Shown: positions 33,274 to 44,351, numbered from the stretch's first letter. The stretch is 64,000 nt of DNA from an uncultured Alphaproteobacteria bacterium (GCA_902826245.1 CADEEA010000002.1:62001-126000), one strand, 5' to 3'. Numbers and translations are program-made. Notes: generated by a model not told the origin, from the sequence alone.

Positions 33274-34428
33274 GTGGTCAAAACCGCATCTTCCGACGGC
33301 AGGCGTGATCTGTCGCTGATCCGCGCCAGCGGATCGACCGCGCGCGTCCTCAACCTCGCCCTGGCGTTCGAACGCTTCGGTCAATCTGAAGATTTCCAGG
33401 CCCGACCGCTTTTCCGCAACCAGAAGCTCAACCGAACGCTGATCCTGAAACACGCAGTCCGCGCCCATGAACGACCCCTGTTCGAGCGCCCAGAGCCGCA
33501 CACCACGAAAATAGTGTTTCCGTTTTCGGCCACCGAACTCGGCATCGGCGGCACCAGCGTCATGGTGGGGGAACGGAAGTTCGCCCAATTGCTACGCAAG
33601 GCCGTCGGCGCGGAAGGCGATCTGGACGACTTCGAGGCCGATTGCGAGCTGCTGACGCTGCTGCACGAACTGCCCTCATTCGATCCTTTTCTGCTGCGCG
33701 AGCACTTGAGACGCTCCGGACATGAGCCGGCGCGTTGTTTCTTTGATGTCTCCGACGCCGACATTGCCTCGATGCTGGTGTTTGTGCAGGCCTCGATTAC
33801 GCCGCTGGTCAGTGCGGCGTTTGGCGCCGCAGGGCGGCGCGCCGAAAAGCTCTCGATGCGGCTCGCGGAAAAACTGATGACCGACGAGAATGCGCAATTG
33901 TTGTCGCCGCTACGCGACACCATGCGCCTTTCGATCGGCGAATTTGCCGAGGGTGCGTTCGCCTGGAAGGGCTTTCTATATTACAAGTGGACGCTTAACG
34001 ATCTGGTCGCCCGTCAAAGCGTTTTTATGACGCGATTGAATGGATGCGCCGTCGATAGCGACGATCGGCGCATCCGCTATGAAATCGACAAGCTCAGAAA
34101 AGATGTCCTAGGCCACATTGATCGAGTGCTGACCCGTGGCGCGCAGATGATGCATGTCTACGATAGCGCCTTCATGGCCATGGCGCGAGGCGATCCGAAC
34201 CCGTTCCGGGATTTTCTGCTCGACGCGCCCGCGCAATTCCTTCCACTCGGTGAAGCGCTTGGCGCGGTAAAGCATATCCATACGTTCTGGAGTTTTCGGT
34301 TTCCGGAAAAAACCGCGTTGCGTTTGGAAGCGGAGGAATTCCAAGACGTGCTGCAGGAGTTCGAGCGCATGCTGAATGGCATCCAGCTAGTGCGAGGGAT
34401 GCCGGCGCAGGATCTTGTGCTGAACTGA
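33274..34428 (+). CDS. Conserved-looking protein of unknown function
   Basis: I do not recognise a family for this 384-aa product. It has no signal peptide or clear membrane segment. It is rich in amphipathic helices: FAQLLRKAVGAEGDLDDFEAD, then LAEKLMTDENAQLL, a segment containing LYYKWTLND with many aromatics, and LEAEEFQDVLQEFERML near the end. The start is GTG 33274, without a strong ribosome-binding site. Length, codon use and lack of frame damage support a real gene. It diverges from rplY and converges on the creatininase gene with a 14-bp gap. Confidence 0.65.
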   Translation: MVKTASSDGRRDLSLIRASGSTARVLNLALAFERFGQSEDFQARPLFRNQKLNRTLILKHAVRAHERPLFERPEPHTTKIVFPFSATELGIGGTSVMVGERKFAQLLRKAVGAEGDLDDFEADCELLTLLHELPSFDPFLLREHLRRSGHEPARCFFDVSDADIASMLVFVQASITPLVSAAFGAAGRRAEKLSMRLAEKLMTDENAQLLSPLRDTMRLSIGEFAEGAFAWKGFLYYKWTLNDLVARQSVFMTRLNGCAVDSDDRRIRYEIDKLRKDVLGHIDRVLTRGAQMMHVYDSAFMAMARGDPNPFRDFLLDAPAQFLPLGEALGAVKHIHTFWSFRFPEKTALRLEAEEFQDVLQEFERMLNGIQLVRGMPAQDLVLN

Positions 34429-34442
34429 AATTGGTTGTCGCG

Positions 34443-35195
34443 TTAAGGCGTTGGAGTGAGCGCCTCGACGATTGCATCGGCTAGCGCGCGCGCCATGATG
34501 GCGAAACAGGCTTCGCCTTCCTCAGCGCTGGCGGCGGCCGGGGCGCCGAAATAAGCATGCGGGCCACCCGCTTCGGCGAATGTCTTGGCGCCCTTGGCGA
34601 ATGCGTCGGTAAGGCTGGCGGGGTTTTCGGCCAAGCCGAGCGCCGCCGCACGATCCACAAGGTCTGGCCGCTCGGCGAGCACGAGGCTGGTCTCGAACTG
34701 GCCGGCATGACAGGCGCCAGAGATGAATTCCTCCGTCAGCGTTTGCGCCAGTGCGCGCCTGGTGAAGTCAGGAAACGCAACGCCCAGGCCAAGCTCGCGC
34801 ATCGCCTGGGCTACTTCGCGCAGCATGGCGACGTTGGCCGGATCGAAATGCGCATTGGCGAGCCCGATGGCCGCAACACCCTGACGCTGTAAGCTGCGGG
34901 CGATGTCGAGCATGACCAGTTTCGCCGCGTCGGCGCTAATGCTGATCGTGCCGGGGAAGGCGGCCGCATATTCAGCGGGGGCGTAGCAAAGGCTAGGCAA
35001 TACCAGAGTGGTTACGCGGCGCTCGCGCAACGCCGCGGCCGCACGTCGCGCCATGCCTTCGGCGATGATCACGTCGGTGTTCAGCGGCAGGTGCGGCCCA
35101 TGCGCTTCGGTGGCGCCGCACGGCAGGATCGCCGCAACACGCGCGTGCTTGAATAATTCGTCAATCGCAGTCCAAGTCCGGTCGGAGAAATTCAT
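34443..35195 (-). CDS. Creatininase family amidohydrolase
   Basis: The 250-aa product belongs to the creatininase fold, metal-dependent enzymes that open cyclic or linear amides. It contains ILPCGATEAHGPHLPLNTD, with the family's metal-binding Glu, His and Asp, and GLANAHFDPANVAMLREV in place of the usual N-G-H-G-G-N loop. That second loop is clearly altered, so the substrate is probably not creatinine. ATG 35195 overlaps the stop of the upstream ligase gene as ATGA, so the two are co-translated and probably act in one pathway. Confidence 0.8.
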   Translation of the reverse strand: MNFSDRTWTAIDELFKHARVAAILPCGATEAHGPHLPLNTDVIIAEGMARRAAAALRERRVTTLVLPSLCYAPAEYAAAFPGTISISADAAKLVMLDIARSLQRQGVAAIGLANAHFDPANVAMLREVAQAMRELGLGVAFPDFTRRALAQTLTEEFISGACHAGQFETSLVLAERPDLVDRAAALGLAENPASLTDAFAKGAKTFAEAGGPHAYFGAPAAASAEEGEACFAIMARALADAIVEALTPTP

Positions 35196-36742
35196 GCAAA
35201 CTCCGCGCGCAGTTTCTTGCGGTCGATCTTGTCGCGGTCGTTGCGCGGCAGGGGCTCGGTCCGGAACGCGACTGCATGCGGGGCTTTGTAGCGCGCCAGC
35301 CGGCTTTTTGCGAAAGCGATGAGTTCTGTTTCGGTCGCGTCGCCTTGGACGACCACGATCGCAAACGGCTTTTCCAAGCCGGCGGAATCTTTTCTGCCGA
35401 TGACGCAACACTCGTGCACTGCCGGGTGCTGCATCAGGCAATTCTCAACCTCCAGCGGGCTGACATAAACGCCGCCAGACTTGATCAAATCGTCGCCGCG
35501 CCCTTCATAAAACCAATAGCCATCCTTGTCTTGGCGGAATTTGTCGCCGGAAACGATCCAGCCGCCGCGCAGGTGCTGCGTCGATTTCTCATAGGCGCTT
35601 TGATAATAAAGCGCCGCTGACGCGCCGCGTATCCAGAGCGTGCCGACATCGCCCTGAGAGACAAGAGCGTCGTTTTCGTCAACCAGCTTGGCTTCGTAGC
35701 CCGGGACAAGCTTGCCGAGGCTGCCGGGGCGGATGTCGCCGGGGCGGTTGCTGATATAGATGTGAAAACTCTCGGCCGAGCCGATCCCGTCGATGATGGG
35801 AATTCCAAAACGCCGCTCCCAGCGTTCATGCAATTCTCGTGGCAACGCTTCGCCAGCGCTCCACATGAATCGAAGGCTAGAGAGATCGGCCCGGTCGCCG
35901 GCCGGCGCCTCCAGCATCTTATTAATCAAGGTCGGAACGCTCGTCAGCACGGTGGGTTTGTGACGGGCGATGAGTTCGAACAAAACTTCCGCGCTTGGTT
36001 GCTCGCGGAAAAGAACAGCCGTCGCTCCCAGAGCGAATGGGAACATGAGGTTGGTTCCCGTGGCGTAGCCAAAGAAAAGGCGCGGACCGGAGATAGTGAG
36101 GTCGTCCTCGCGCAGGCCGATGAAGTTTTTGGCGTAGACTTCCGCATTGTAGGCGAAATGGAAATGGCAATGCACGGCCGCCTTGCTCTGGCCTGTGGAG
36201 CCACTGGTGAACAGCCACACGGCGGGGTCGTCCTTGCGCGTCGGCCAAGGCGCCGCGTTCGGGGCGATCGCGTCGGCGAGCCATGAGTCGAACACGGCTT
36301 CAATGTCGATGATGTTTTGTCCGCCGCCGCAATGGCGAGTGTTGAGCGAGGCCTCGCCGAACGCGGATGCGCTGGCTGAATCGATGAACGCGAATTGCGG
36401 CTTAACGTAGTCGAGGTAATAGGCATAATCCGAGGCCGGCAGCAGCGGATTGATCTGGGTGACGACGGCGCCCGCCTTGATCGCGCCGAACCAGAGATAC
36501 GCAAACTCCGGGCAATCGCGCATGCACAGCAGCACGCGTTGCTCGGGCAGCAAGCCCTCGCTCACCAGACGCAGCGCGACGCGCTCCACATTGCGCGCGA
36601 CCTCGGCATAGGTGATGGCCGCGCCTTCGAAGTGGAGCGCAGTCTTGGCCCCGCGCCCAGCTGCAATGTTGGCCGACACAAAATAGTCGGTCATGTTGAA
36701 TTCGTCGGGGAAAGTCGGCGGCGTGAAGGTGTCGGCGCTCAT
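35192..36742 (-). CDS. Benzoate-CoA ligase-like acyl-adenylating enzyme
   Basis: The 516-aa product is an ANL-superfamily ligase. The P-loop is WLFTSGSTGQSKAAVH, GIGSAESFHIYISN is the A5-like motif, YWFYEGRGDDLIKSGG contains the hinge, and DKIDRKKLRAEF at the C-terminus has the catalytic lysine. The overall sequence resembles benzoate-CoA ligases, which activate aromatic acids to CoA thioesters using ATP. The exact acid is unknown. It is translationally coupled to the creatininase-like gene and divergent from zwf across a short region with an inverted repeat. Confidence 0.85.
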   Translation of the reverse strand: MSADTFTPPTFPDEFNMTDYFVSANIAAGRGAKTALHFEGAAITYAEVARNVERVALRLVSEGLLPEQRVLLCMRDCPEFAYLWFGAIKAGAVVTQINPLLPASDYAYYLDYVKPQFAFIDSASASAFGEASLNTRHCGGGQNIIDIEAVFDSWLADAIAPNAAPWPTRKDDPAVWLFTSGSTGQSKAAVHCHFHFAYNAEVYAKNFIGLREDDLTISGPRLFFGYATGTNLMFPFALGATAVLFREQPSAEVLFELIARHKPTVLTSVPTLINKMLEAPAGDRADLSSLRFMWSAGEALPRELHERWERRFGIPIIDGIGSAESFHIYISNRPGDIRPGSLGKLVPGYEAKLVDENDALVSQGDVGTLWIRGASAALYYQSAYEKSTQHLRGGWIVSGDKFRQDKDGYWFYEGRGDDLIKSGGVYVSPLEVENCLMQHPAVHECCVIGRKDSAGLEKPFAIVVVQGDATETELIAFAKSRLARYKAPHAVAFRTEPLPRNDRDKIDRKKLRAEFA

Positions 36743-36750
36743 GCCTTACC

Positions 36751-36783
36751 CACCTAGATCAAAGCGCCGGCGATGCCTAGGTG
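36751..36783. promoter_or_regulatory. Inverted repeat between divergent ligase and zwf genes
   Basis: CACCTAG (36751-36757) and CTAGGTG (36777-36783) form an exact 7-bp inverted repeat with a 19-bp spacer. The repeat lies in the 89-bp gap between the two divergent starts. It could be an operator controlling one or both genes. The arms are short, so chance is possible. Confidence 0.3.
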
Positions 36784-36831
36784 TCACCATCGCCCATTGA
36801 GCGAAGTCGCGAATAGGGGCAGAAGCCGCCC

Positions 36832-38292
36832 ATGGCTGAGTTCATTCCGGTTCCTCCGTTCGACTTGGTGGTCTTTGGCGCGACCGGCGATTTGTCGTTG
36901 CGCAAGATATTTCCAGCCTTGCTGCACCGTTTTCTGGACGGCCAGATCCCAGCGCAGTCTCGGATCATCGGCGCGGCGCGCAGCGAGCTTGACGCGTCAG
37001 GCTTCCGCAGGCTGATCCATGAGAGCCGCGAGAAATTTACACCGAACGTTGCGGTTGATGCGGCCAAGTTCGCGGCTTTTCTGGAGCATGTCCACTATGT
37101 CCGCGTCGACGCCAACGCTCCAGCCGGCGAATGGGGTGGGTTAGACGCCGCGCTTGAAGGTCGTGAGGGCAATGTCCGCATTTTCTACCTTTCCACTGCG
37201 CCGTCGCTTTTTGTGACCATCGCGCAGCGGCTTGCCGAAGCCGGGATAGCCAAACCCAATTCGCGCATCGTGCTCGAGAAACCGATCGGGCGCGATCTGG
37301 CGTCCTCACGCGCCATCAATGACGGCGTTGGCGCAGTGTTCGAGGAGCGCAATACGTTCCGCATCGATCATTATCTCGGCAAGGAGACAGTGCAGAACCT
37401 CCTGGTGCTGCGCTTCTGCAATATGCTGATCGAGCCGGTGTGGTCACGCGCCACTGTCGATCACGTGCAGATCACGGTGGCTGAGGAGATCGGCGTGGAG
37501 GGCAGGGGCGAGTATTACGACAAGTCCGGCGCGCTGCGCGACATGGTGCAGAACCATTTGCTGCAATTGCTCTGCTTGGTGGCGCTTGAATCGCCGAATT
37601 CCACCGACGCCGACGCCATACGCACCGAAAAGCTCAAAGTGCTCTCCGCGCTGCGCCGCATCGGGCCTGACGATGTCGCGGCGAAAACCGTGCGCGGGCA
37701 GTATCGCGCCGGTTTGATCAATGGCGCGCGCGTGGGCGCTTATGCCGAGGAGGTCGGCCATGCCTCCACCACCGAGACGTTCGTGGCGGTCAAGGCGGAG
37801 GTCGACAATTGGCGTTGGGCCGGCGTGCCGTTCTATCTGCGCACCGGCAAACGCATGGGCGCGCGGCGTTCGGAAATTGTGGTACAGTTCAAGCCGCCGC
37901 CGATCGCCATGTTCGGCGCTGCCGAGGCAAATCGCCTAGTGCTTCGGCTGCAACCGGACGAAGGCGTGCGGTTATGGCTTAATGTGAAGGAACCAGGCCC
38001 CGGCGGCGTGCGCGTGAAGCCCGTGCCGCTCAATCTTTCGTTCGCAGACGCTTTTACGTTGCGCTATCCCGACGCATACGAACGCTTGCTGATGGATGTA
38101 GTGCGCGGCAATCTCTCGCTGTTCATGCGCCGCGACGAAGTCGATGCCGCGTGGGGATGGGCCGATGCGCTTCTGGCGGCGTGGGCGCAGGCCGGCGGCG
38201 AGCCTCACGCTTACGCATCCGGCTCGAACGGCCCAACGCAATCGGCGCTGATGCTCGATCGCGACGACCGCGCATGGTGGGATCCGGAATGA
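36832..38292 (+). CDS. zwf: Glucose-6-phosphate 1-dehydrogenase
   Basis: This enzyme oxidises glucose 6-phosphate to 6-phosphogluconolactone with NADP+, the first step of the Entner-Doudoroff and pentose phosphate routes. The 486-aa product has the nucleotide-binding [20 protein letters not shown] near the N-terminus and the active-site [20 protein letters not shown] with its catalytic histidine. The length is typical. The stop overlaps the edd start as ATGA. The matching lactonase (pgl) lies on the opposite strand at the far end of edd. Confidence 0.97.
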   Translation: MAEFIPVPPFDLVVFGATGDLSLRKIFPALLHRFLDGQIPAQSRIIGAARSELDASGFRRLIHESREKFTPNVAVDAAKFAAFLEHVHYVRVDANAPAGEWGGLDAALEGREGNVRIFYLSTAPSLFVTIAQRLAEAGIAKPNSRIVLEKPIGRDLASSRAINDGVGAVFEERNTFRIDHYLGKETVQNLLVLRFCNMLIEPVWSRATVDHVQITVAEEIGVEGRGEYYDKSGALRDMVQNHLLQLLCLVALESPNSTDADAIRTEKLKVLSALRRIGPDDVAAKTVRGQYRAGLINGARVGAYAEEVGHASTTETFVAVKAEVDNWRWAGVPFYLRTGKRMGARRSEIVVQFKPPPIAMFGAAEANRLVLRLQPDEGVRLWLNVKEPGPGGVRVKPVPLNLSFADAFTLRYPDAYERLLMDVVRGNLSLFMRRDEVDAAWGWADALLAAWAQAGGEPHAYASGSNGPTQSALMLDRDDRAWWDPE

Positions 38293-40121
38293 TGGCCGCG
38301 CTCAATCCAACAATAGCCGCCGTAACCGAGCGCATCGTCCAGCGTTCCGCCAAGCGCCGGCGGCGCTACCTCGACCTCATCGACGCTTACGACGCCACCA
38401 CACCGGCGCGGGTGAAAATATCTGAAGCAAACCGCGCCCACGGCGCTGCGGGCTGCGCTGTGCAGGACAAGATCGAGCTGCTTGGCGGCAAATGGCCCTC
38501 CATCGGCATCGTCACCGCCTATAACGACATGCTCTCCGCGCATGCGCCCTACGAGCGCTTTCCCGCGCTGATCAAGCAGGCCGCGCGCGAGGTCGGCGCT
38601 GTTGCCCAGGTGGCCGGCGGCGTTCCGGCGATGTGCGACGGGATCACCCAGGGCTTCGAGGGCATGGAGCTTTCGCTTTTCTCACGCGACGTGATCGCGC
38701 TTTCAACCGCGGTGTCGCTCAGCCACGCGACGTTTGACGCCGCGTTGCTGCTCGGCGTTTGCGACAAGATCGTGCCGGGCCTGCTGATCGGGGCGCTGCG
38801 GTTTCCGTGGCTGCCGGCGATCTTCGTGCCAGCCGGACCGATGCCTTCCGGATTGCCAAACAAGGAAAAAGCCGCGCGCCGCCAGGCGTTCGCCGAAGGC
38901 AAGATCGGCCGCGAGGCGCTCCTGCAGGCGGAAGCGGAATCTTATCACGCGCCGGGCACCTGTACTTTCTATGGCACCGCCAATTCCAACCAGATGATGT
39001 TGGAGCTGATGGGCTTGCATCTGCCGGGCGCAGCCTTCGTCAATCCCAACACGACACTGCGCGATGCGCTGACCGCCGCCGCCGCGAAACGCGCCGCTGC
39101 GATCACCGGCCTGGGGGATGATTATCGCCCGATCGGGCGCGTCGTCGATGAGCGCGCCATCGTCAACGCCATGGTCGGGTTGATGGCGACCGGCGGGTCG
39201 ACCAATCATTTCATCCATCTGCCAGCGATCGCCGCCGCCGCTGGCGTCGAAATCAATTGGGATGATTTCGCTGACCTTTCGCGTGTCACCCCGCTGCTTG
39301 CGCGCATCTATCCCAACGGCTCAGCAGACGTGAATCATTTCCACGCCGCCGGGGGAATGGCGTTTCTGACGCGAGAACTTATCGAGGCAGGGCTCGTGCA
39401 CGCCGATGCGGCGACGGTCTCAACGGGCTCGCTTTCCGCTTATGCGCAAGAGCCATTCTTGGTCAGCGAAGTTCTGACCTGGCGCGACGCACCACCAGTC
39501 AGCGCCGACGAGAGCGTTCTGCGCCCAGTGGCGACGCCATTTTCCGATGATGGCGGCTTGCGCTTGCTCGCGGGCGGGCTTGGGCGCGCGGTGGTGAAAG
39601 TTTCGGCGGTGAGCGAAGCGCAGCGTTTGATTGAAGCGCCGGCTTTGGTGTTCGATTCCCAGGCGGAAGTGCAAGCCGCGTTCAAGCGGGGCGGTTTGGA
39701 CCGCGATTGCGTGGTGGTGGTGCGCGGGCAGGGGCCGCGCGCTAACGGCATGCCGGAGCTGCACAAGTTGATGCCGCTCATGGGCGCGTTGCAGGATCGC
39801 GGCTTCAAAGTGGCGCTCGTCACGGACGGGCGCATGTCGGGCGCAAGCGGCAAGGTGTTGGCGGCCATCCATGTAACCCCGGAAGCAGCGGAAGGCGGGT
39901 CGCTGGCGAAGCTGCGCGACGGCGATGTGGTGCGTATCGACGCAAATACGGGCGCGTTGGACGTTGTTGCTCCCGGCGACTGGTCAACGCGCTCACCCTC
40001 GCAGTTCGATCTCTCCGGCAATACCCGCGGCGGCGGGCGCGAATTGTTTTCGATGTTCCGCGCACATGCTGCCTCGGCAGAGCGCGGCGGCGGGCTGTTT
40101 GAGCCCGAAGCGCTGGATTAG
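38289..40121 (+). CDS. edd: 6-phosphogluconate dehydratase
   Basis: Edd removes water from 6-phosphogluconate to make KDPG in the Entner-Doudoroff pathway; it is a 4Fe-4S enzyme of the IlvD/Edd family. The 610-aa product contains [20 protein letters not shown] and [17 protein letters not shown], two of the cluster-binding cysteine regions, and [20 protein letters not shown] near the C-terminus. ATG 38289 overlaps the zwf stop as ATGA. The aldolase eda is not in the window. The stop is interlocked with the pgl stop on the other strand. Confidence 0.96.
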   Translation: MMAALNPTIAAVTERIVQRSAKRRRRYLDLIDAYDATTPARVKISEANRAHGAAGCAVQDKIELLGGKWPSIGIVTAYNDMLSAHAPYERFPALIKQAAREVGAVAQVAGGVPAMCDGITQGFEGMELSLFSRDVIALSTAVSLSHATFDAALLLGVCDKIVPGLLIGALRFPWLPAIFVPAGPMPSGLPNKEKAARRQAFAEGKIGREALLQAEAESYHAPGTCTFYGTANSNQMMLELMGLHLPGAAFVNPNTTLRDALTAAAAKRAAAITGLGDDYRPIGRVVDERAIVNAMVGLMATGGSTNHFIHLPAIAAAAGVEINWDDFADLSRVTPLLARIYPNGSADVNHFHAAGGMAFLTRELIEAGLVHADAATVSTGSLSAYAQEPFLVSEVLTWRDAPPVSADESVLRPVATPFSDDGGLRLLAGGLGRAVVKVSAVSEAQRLIEAPALVFDSQAEVQAAFKRGGLDRDCVVVVRGQGPRANGMPELHKLMPLMGALQDRGFKVALVTDGRMSGASGKVLAAIHVTPEAAEGGSLAKLRDGDVVRIDANTGALDVVAPGDWSTRSPSQFDLSGNTRGGGRELFSMFRAHAASAERGGGLFEPEALD

Positions 40122-40807
40122 GCCGCCCAGAAAATCTCCGGCGCGCGCGGAAGGCGTTTGAGGGCGGCCGCGGGCGCGTCCTCTGGCGCATGCATAAGGA
40201 AATCTTCGAAGCGTGCGCGCTTTTCATTCCCGAGCAGCAGCAGCAGCACGTGGTCCGCCTGGGAGATTTTTGTGAAAGTCAGGCTGAGGCGTTCGGGCGT
40301 GCCGTATGCTTGCGGCGCGTGCAGCGCCGTCACGCTTCGCGTACTCGCCGGATCGATGGCGTCTGCGTAGCCGCGCGCGCCCGGAAACCACGATGCGATA
40401 TGGCCGTCCTCGCCCATGCCAAGCAGCGCGATGTCGAGGTGAAGCGGGCCGTAGCGTTCGTCGGCGGCGAGCGCGGCGGCGTCGAGGCTCAAACCTGAAG
40501 AATACATCGGGACCAAGCTGGCGCCCGCGGCAAACGCCGCCGCCAACTTCCTCCGCAGCATGCCCTCGTTTGAGGCATTATCACCGGGGGCGACAAAGCG
40601 CTCATCCACAAGCGCGAACGAAATGCGCCGCCAATCCATGTCGCGCGTGGCGAGCTTCGCATAGGCCGGGCCGGGCGTGGTCCCTCCCGACAACGCCGCG
40701 CAGGCGCGCCCGCGGATGGTGGCGCCCTGGGTCAAAGCCTCAGCCAAGTGCGCCGCCGCCGCCTCCATCAGCGCATCGCGCGAGGGGAAGGTCAGCGGCG
40801 CGAACAT
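40118..40807 (-). CDS. pgl: 6-phosphogluconolactonase
   Basis: Pgl hydrolyses 6-phosphogluconolactone to 6-phosphogluconate, linking Zwf and Edd. The 229-aa product has [38 protein letters not shown] and [20 protein letters not shown], all DevB-type motifs. ATG 40807 overlaps the galU stop as TGATG, so it is coupled to galU, not to zwf-edd. Its last bases interlock with the edd stop from the opposite strand. Confidence 0.93.
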   Translation of the reverse strand: MFAPLTFPSRDALMEAAAAHLAEALTQGATIRGRACAALSGGTTPGPAYAKLATRDMDWRRISFALVDERFVAPGDNASNEGMLRRKLAAAFAAGASLVPMYSSGLSLDAAALAADERYGPLHLDIALLGMGEDGHIASWFPGARGYADAIDPASTRSVTALHAPQAYGTPERLSLTFTKISQADHVLLLLLGNEKRARFEDFLMHAPEDAPAAALKRLPRAPEIFWAA

Positions 40808-41712
40808 CAGCCTCTTTCGTCGAGCGCGGCGCGTAAGGTCGCGGCCGCACGCTCGCCGTACTCGGGATTGGCAAGCGCAAAGGCAGCGTTGGCCCGCAAA
40901 TAGCCGAGTTTGTCGCCGCAATCATAAGTGCGCCCCTCATATTCGAGCGCGTGGAAGCTCTGCATTTTCATAAGCCGCGCCATGGCGTCGGTGAGCTGAA
41001 TTTCGCCCCCGGCGCCGGGAGATTGTGAGGCGAGTAGGGCGAAGATTTCTGGTTGAAGAATATAGCGCCCTGAAATGAACAGGTTGGAGGGCGCCGCTTC
41101 GCGCTTGGGCTTCTCCACCATCCCCTTCATCTTGATCAGCCTGCCGCCGAAGCCTTCAGGGCGGCTTTCCGGGTCGATAATCCCGTAGCCCGAGGGGTCC
41201 TCGCAGGGCTCCACCGCGATCACATTGCCCCCGATCTGGCGATAAGCGTTCGCCATCTGGGCGAGGCAGGAGGGGGCAGCCATCATCAGCATGTCCGGCA
41301 GCATCACCGCGAACGGCTCGTTTCCGATAATATCGCGCGCGCACCAAACCGCGTGCCCAAGGCCCAATGCTCCCTGCTGGCGCACGAAGCTCAGCGAGCC
41401 AGCTGGCCGAAGACCCGCTTTCAGTTCCGCCAGCAGATCGGATTTCCCCTTGTGCGCCAGACTGTCCTCGAGCTCGTAGGCGCGGTCGAAATAATCTTCG
41501 ATCGCGCCTTTGCCGCGCCCGGTGACGAACACGATGTGCTCGATTCCCGCCGCCAGCGCCTCGTCGACCACGTATTGGATGGCTGGCCGATCGAACACCG
41601 GAAGCAATTCTTTCGGGATCGCTTTAGTCGCCGGCAACACTCGAGTGCCGAATCCGGCGACCGGTAAGACCGCTTTCCGTAGCGGCGCAGGTCGAGAGCT
41701 GACGCTATCCAT
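40807..41712 (-). CDS. galU: UTP-glucose-1-phosphate uridylyltransferase
   Basis: GalU makes UDP-glucose, the donor for many surface glycans. The 301-aa product begins [20 protein letters not shown] and continues [21 protein letters not shown], then [16 protein letters not shown], and has [20 protein letters not shown] and the [10 protein letters not shown] motif. ATG 41712 gives the standard start; an upstream ATG at 41781 would add an atypical 23 residues. It is the only nucleotide-sugar gene in the window and could supply the glycan locus, although it is not linked to it. Confidence 0.95.
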   Translation of the reverse strand: MDSVSSRPAPLRKAVLPVAGFGTRVLPATKAIPKELLPVFDRPAIQYVVDEALAAGIEHIVFVTGRGKGAIEDYFDRAYELEDSLAHKGKSDLLAELKAGLRPAGSLSFVRQQGALGLGHAVWCARDIIGNEPFAVMLPDMLMMAAPSCLAQMANAYRQIGGNVIAVEPCEDPSGYGIIDPESRPEGFGGRLIKMKGMVEKPKREAAPSNLFISGRYILQPEIFALLASQSPGAGGEIQLTDAMARLMKMQSFHALEYEGRTYDCGDKLGYLRANAAFALANPEYGERAAATLRAALDERG

Positions 41713-41982
41713 GGTGGTCTTCTCTATTGCGGCGCAACATGACGCTTTGGTGAGGTAGTAGAGCGCAAGGCTGGCTCCCATGCAACCGCGCCCAAACGCC
41801 AGATTCTGCTTCTATTCAGGCAAAGCGGCTATATTTCGCCCCATTACCGCATCCAAACGGTATGCCGGATCAGGTGGTGTGACGAGGGTCACTGTCTTGT
41901 TTTTTTCGGCGCCGCAAAACTAGCAATTGCAGCGTCGCACACCATTTGATAAGGACGCCGCCTTCGAAGGGAGTTACCCACA

Positions 41983-42270
41983 ATGTCACCCGCCCAAAAC
42001 AAGTCGAGCATGCGCATGATCGCCGCGAGTTTCGTCGCTGGCGCTGGCGCAATGACGCTTGTTGGCCTCGTCGCGCCCCTGGCGATGAAGGATGGGCTGA
42101 GCGCTCGCGAAGCGCTGGCATCGACTGCCGAGCTCCAATCCCAAGCTATCGCGCCGCTCGACGTAGAAGCGGTCAAGGCCGAACTGGCGGCGTCGCAGGC
42201 CCGCATGGAAGCGACGCGAGTCGCCACTGAGCACGCCATGGACCGCCTGGAGCGGCTTTCCGGCCGCTGA
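41983..42270 (+). CDS. Small membrane-anchored protein of unknown function
   Basis: The 95-aa product has one hydrophobic segment (MIAASFVAGAGAMTLVGLVAPLAM), then an Ala/Glu-rich stretch with predicted coiled-coil character (LDVEAVKAELAASQARMEA and on to HAMDRLERL). It could be an inner-membrane protein with a periplasmic helix. A GGGAG lies 9 nt before the ATG. It is 89 bp upstream of tkt in the same direction and may share its transcript. No family is recognised. Confidence 0.6.
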   Translation: MSPAQNKSSMRMIAASFVAGAGAMTLVGLVAPLAMKDGLSAREALASTAELQSQAIAPLDVEAVKAELAASQARMEATRVATEHAMDRLERLSGR

Positions 42271-42359
42271 GACCTCTCCGCCGCATTCCAGCGGCGCTCC
42301 CGGACTGGTACCGCATGTCCTGAGGCGGCCGCCGCCGAATCGGCGCTAAAGGACGTGGC

Positions 42360-44351
42360 ATGAGCAAAAATTCGATCGAGGGCGTCGAAACCCGCCGTCT
42401 CGCCGGCGCCATCCGTGCGCTTTCCATGGACGCGGTGGAGAAGGCCAAGTCTGGCCATCCCGGCATGCCGTTGGGCATGGCCGATGCCGCCACGACGCTG
42501 TTCGCACGTTTTTTGAAGTTCGACGTGTCAGCTCCCAATTGGCCGGACCGGGACCGGTTCGTTCTTTCCGCCGGTCATGGCTCGATGCTGCTTTATAGCC
42601 TGCTTCACCTGTGCGGGTACGAGGACATGACCATCGAGGAGCTGAAGCGCTTCCGTCAGCTCGGCTCGAAGACGCCCGGTCACCCCGAATATGGTCACGC
42701 GGAAGGCGTGGAAACTACTACCGGCCCTCTCGGGCAGGGGCTGGCCAACGCCGTCGGCATGGCGATGGCCGAAGCGCATCTCAATGCGCGTTTTGGCGAC
42801 GACCTCATCAATCACCGCACCTGGGTTATCGCCGGCGACGGTTGCTTGATGGAGGGCATTTCGCACGAAGCCATTGCGCTTGCGGGGCGTCAGAACCTGA
42901 ACAAGCTGATCGTGATCTGGGACGACAATTCCATTTCCATCGATGGTGCGGTTTCGCTCGCCGACACCACCGACCAGAAAGCGCGCTTCGCCGCTTCGGG
43001 CTGGAATGTGCTGGCCTGCGACGGGCACGACGCCGAAGACATCGCGCGCACATTCGAGGCGGCAACCAAATCCGGCAAACCGGTGCTGATCGCATGCAAG
43101 ACGACCATCGGCTTCGGCGCACCTAAGAAAGCCGGCACCGCGCATGCGCACGGCGAGCCGCTCGGCGCCGACGAACTCGCGGCCGCGAAAAAAGCCATCG
43201 GATGGGAACATGGGCCGTTCGAAATTCCAGATGACGTCGCCTCCGCTTGGCGCAAGATCGGCGCCCGCGGCGCCGGCGAGCGTGAGGCGTGGACCTCGCG
43301 GTTGAAGCAATCGCCCCATCGCGATGCGTTCGAAGCGGCGATGGACGGCGACAATATCGGCGCTGGACTTATGGCGCTGCATGAGCATACGCGCGCCATG
43401 GCGGAAGCCAAGCCCTCGCTCGCCACGCGCGCGTCTTCCGGCGCCGCCATAGAGGCGATGTTCGTCGCAGTGCCGGAATTGCTCGGCGGCTCCGCTGATC
43501 TCACCGGCTCCAACCTGACGCGCCCAAAAGCCGGCGCGGACGATTTCACGCCGGAGAATCGCGCTGGCCGCTACGTGCGCTATGGCATCCGCGAACATGG
43601 CATGGCTGCGGCGATGAACGGCATGGCGCTGCACGGGGGAATTATCCCCTATGGCGGGACGTTTTTGAACTTCGCCGATTATTCGCGGCCCGCCATTCGG
43701 CTTGCGGCGCTGATGGGCATACGCGTCATCCATGTGATGACCCACGATTCCATCGGCCTCGGCGAAGACGGCCCCACCCACCAGCCGGTTGAGCATCTGG
43801 CGGCGCTGCGGGCGATCCCGAACCTCTGTGTTTTCCGCCCCGCCGATGCTGTGGAAGCCGCCGAATGCTGGCAGGCCGCTTTGACGCGCTCCTGGGGGCC
43901 GAGCGTGTTGGCGCTCTCGCGGCAAGCCACGCCAACCTTGCGTGACGACGCCTCGGAAAATCTCAGCGCCCGCGGCGCGTACGAATTGCGGGCCGCCGAA
44001 GGCGGGGCCGCACGCGTGGCGTTGTTCGCCACCGGCACGGAAGTTTCGCTTGCGGTCGCCGCGCGCGATGTGCTGCAGGCGCAGGGCGTGCCGACGCGCG
44101 TGGTCTCGGTTCCTTGCTTCGAATTGTTCGAAGAGCAGGACGAGGATTACCAGGATGAAGTGCTGGGCGATCCCGATGTGGTGCGCATCGGCGTTGAAGC
44201 GGCGATCGGGCAAGGCTGGTTCGAGATGTTCGGTTTGTCCGACTTCATCGGCATGGCCGAGTTTGGCGCCTCGGCGCCTGCGAAGGAATTGTATGCCCAC
44301 TTTGGCATCACCGCGGACGCGATCGTCGAGGCGGCGCAGGCGTTGCTCTAG
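42360..44351 (+). CDS. tkt: Transketolase
   Basis: Transketolase moves two-carbon units between sugar phosphates using thiamine diphosphate, connecting the pentose phosphate pathway and glycolysis. The 663-aa product has [16 protein letters not shown], the ThDP-binding [13 protein letters not shown] with a downstream DDNSISIDG, and [19 protein letters not shown] and [13 protein letters not shown] in the pyrimidine domain. The last 18 bp, including the stop, are repeated at 45114-45131 and mark the edge of an insertion. Confidence 0.97.
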   Translation: MSKNSIEGVETRRLAGAIRALSMDAVEKAKSGHPGMPLGMADAATTLFARFLKFDVSAPNWPDRDRFVLSAGHGSMLLYSLLHLCGYEDMTIEELKRFRQLGSKTPGHPEYGHAEGVETTTGPLGQGLANAVGMAMAEAHLNARFGDDLINHRTWVIAGDGCLMEGISHEAIALAGRQNLNKLIVIWDDNSISIDGAVSLADTTDQKARFAASGWNVLACDGHDAEDIARTFEAATKSGKPVLIACKTTIGFGAPKKAGTAHAHGEPLGADELAAAKKAIGWEHGPFEIPDDVASAWRKIGARGAGEREAWTSRLKQSPHRDAFEAAMDGDNIGAGLMALHEHTRAMAEAKPSLATRASSGAAIEAMFVAVPELLGGSADLTGSNLTRPKAGADDFTPENRAGRYVRYGIREHGMAAAMNGMALHGGIIPYGGTFLNFADYSRPAIRLAALMGIRVIHVMTHDSIGLGEDGPTHQPVEHLAALRAIPNLCVFRPADAVEAAECWQAALTRSWGPSVLALSRQATPTLRDDASENLSARGAYELRAAEGGAARVALFATGTEVSLAVAARDVLQAQGVPTRVVSVPCFELFEEQDEDYQDEVLGDPDVVRIGVEAAIGQGWFEMFGLSDFIGMAEFGASAPAKELYAHFGITADAIVEAAQALL

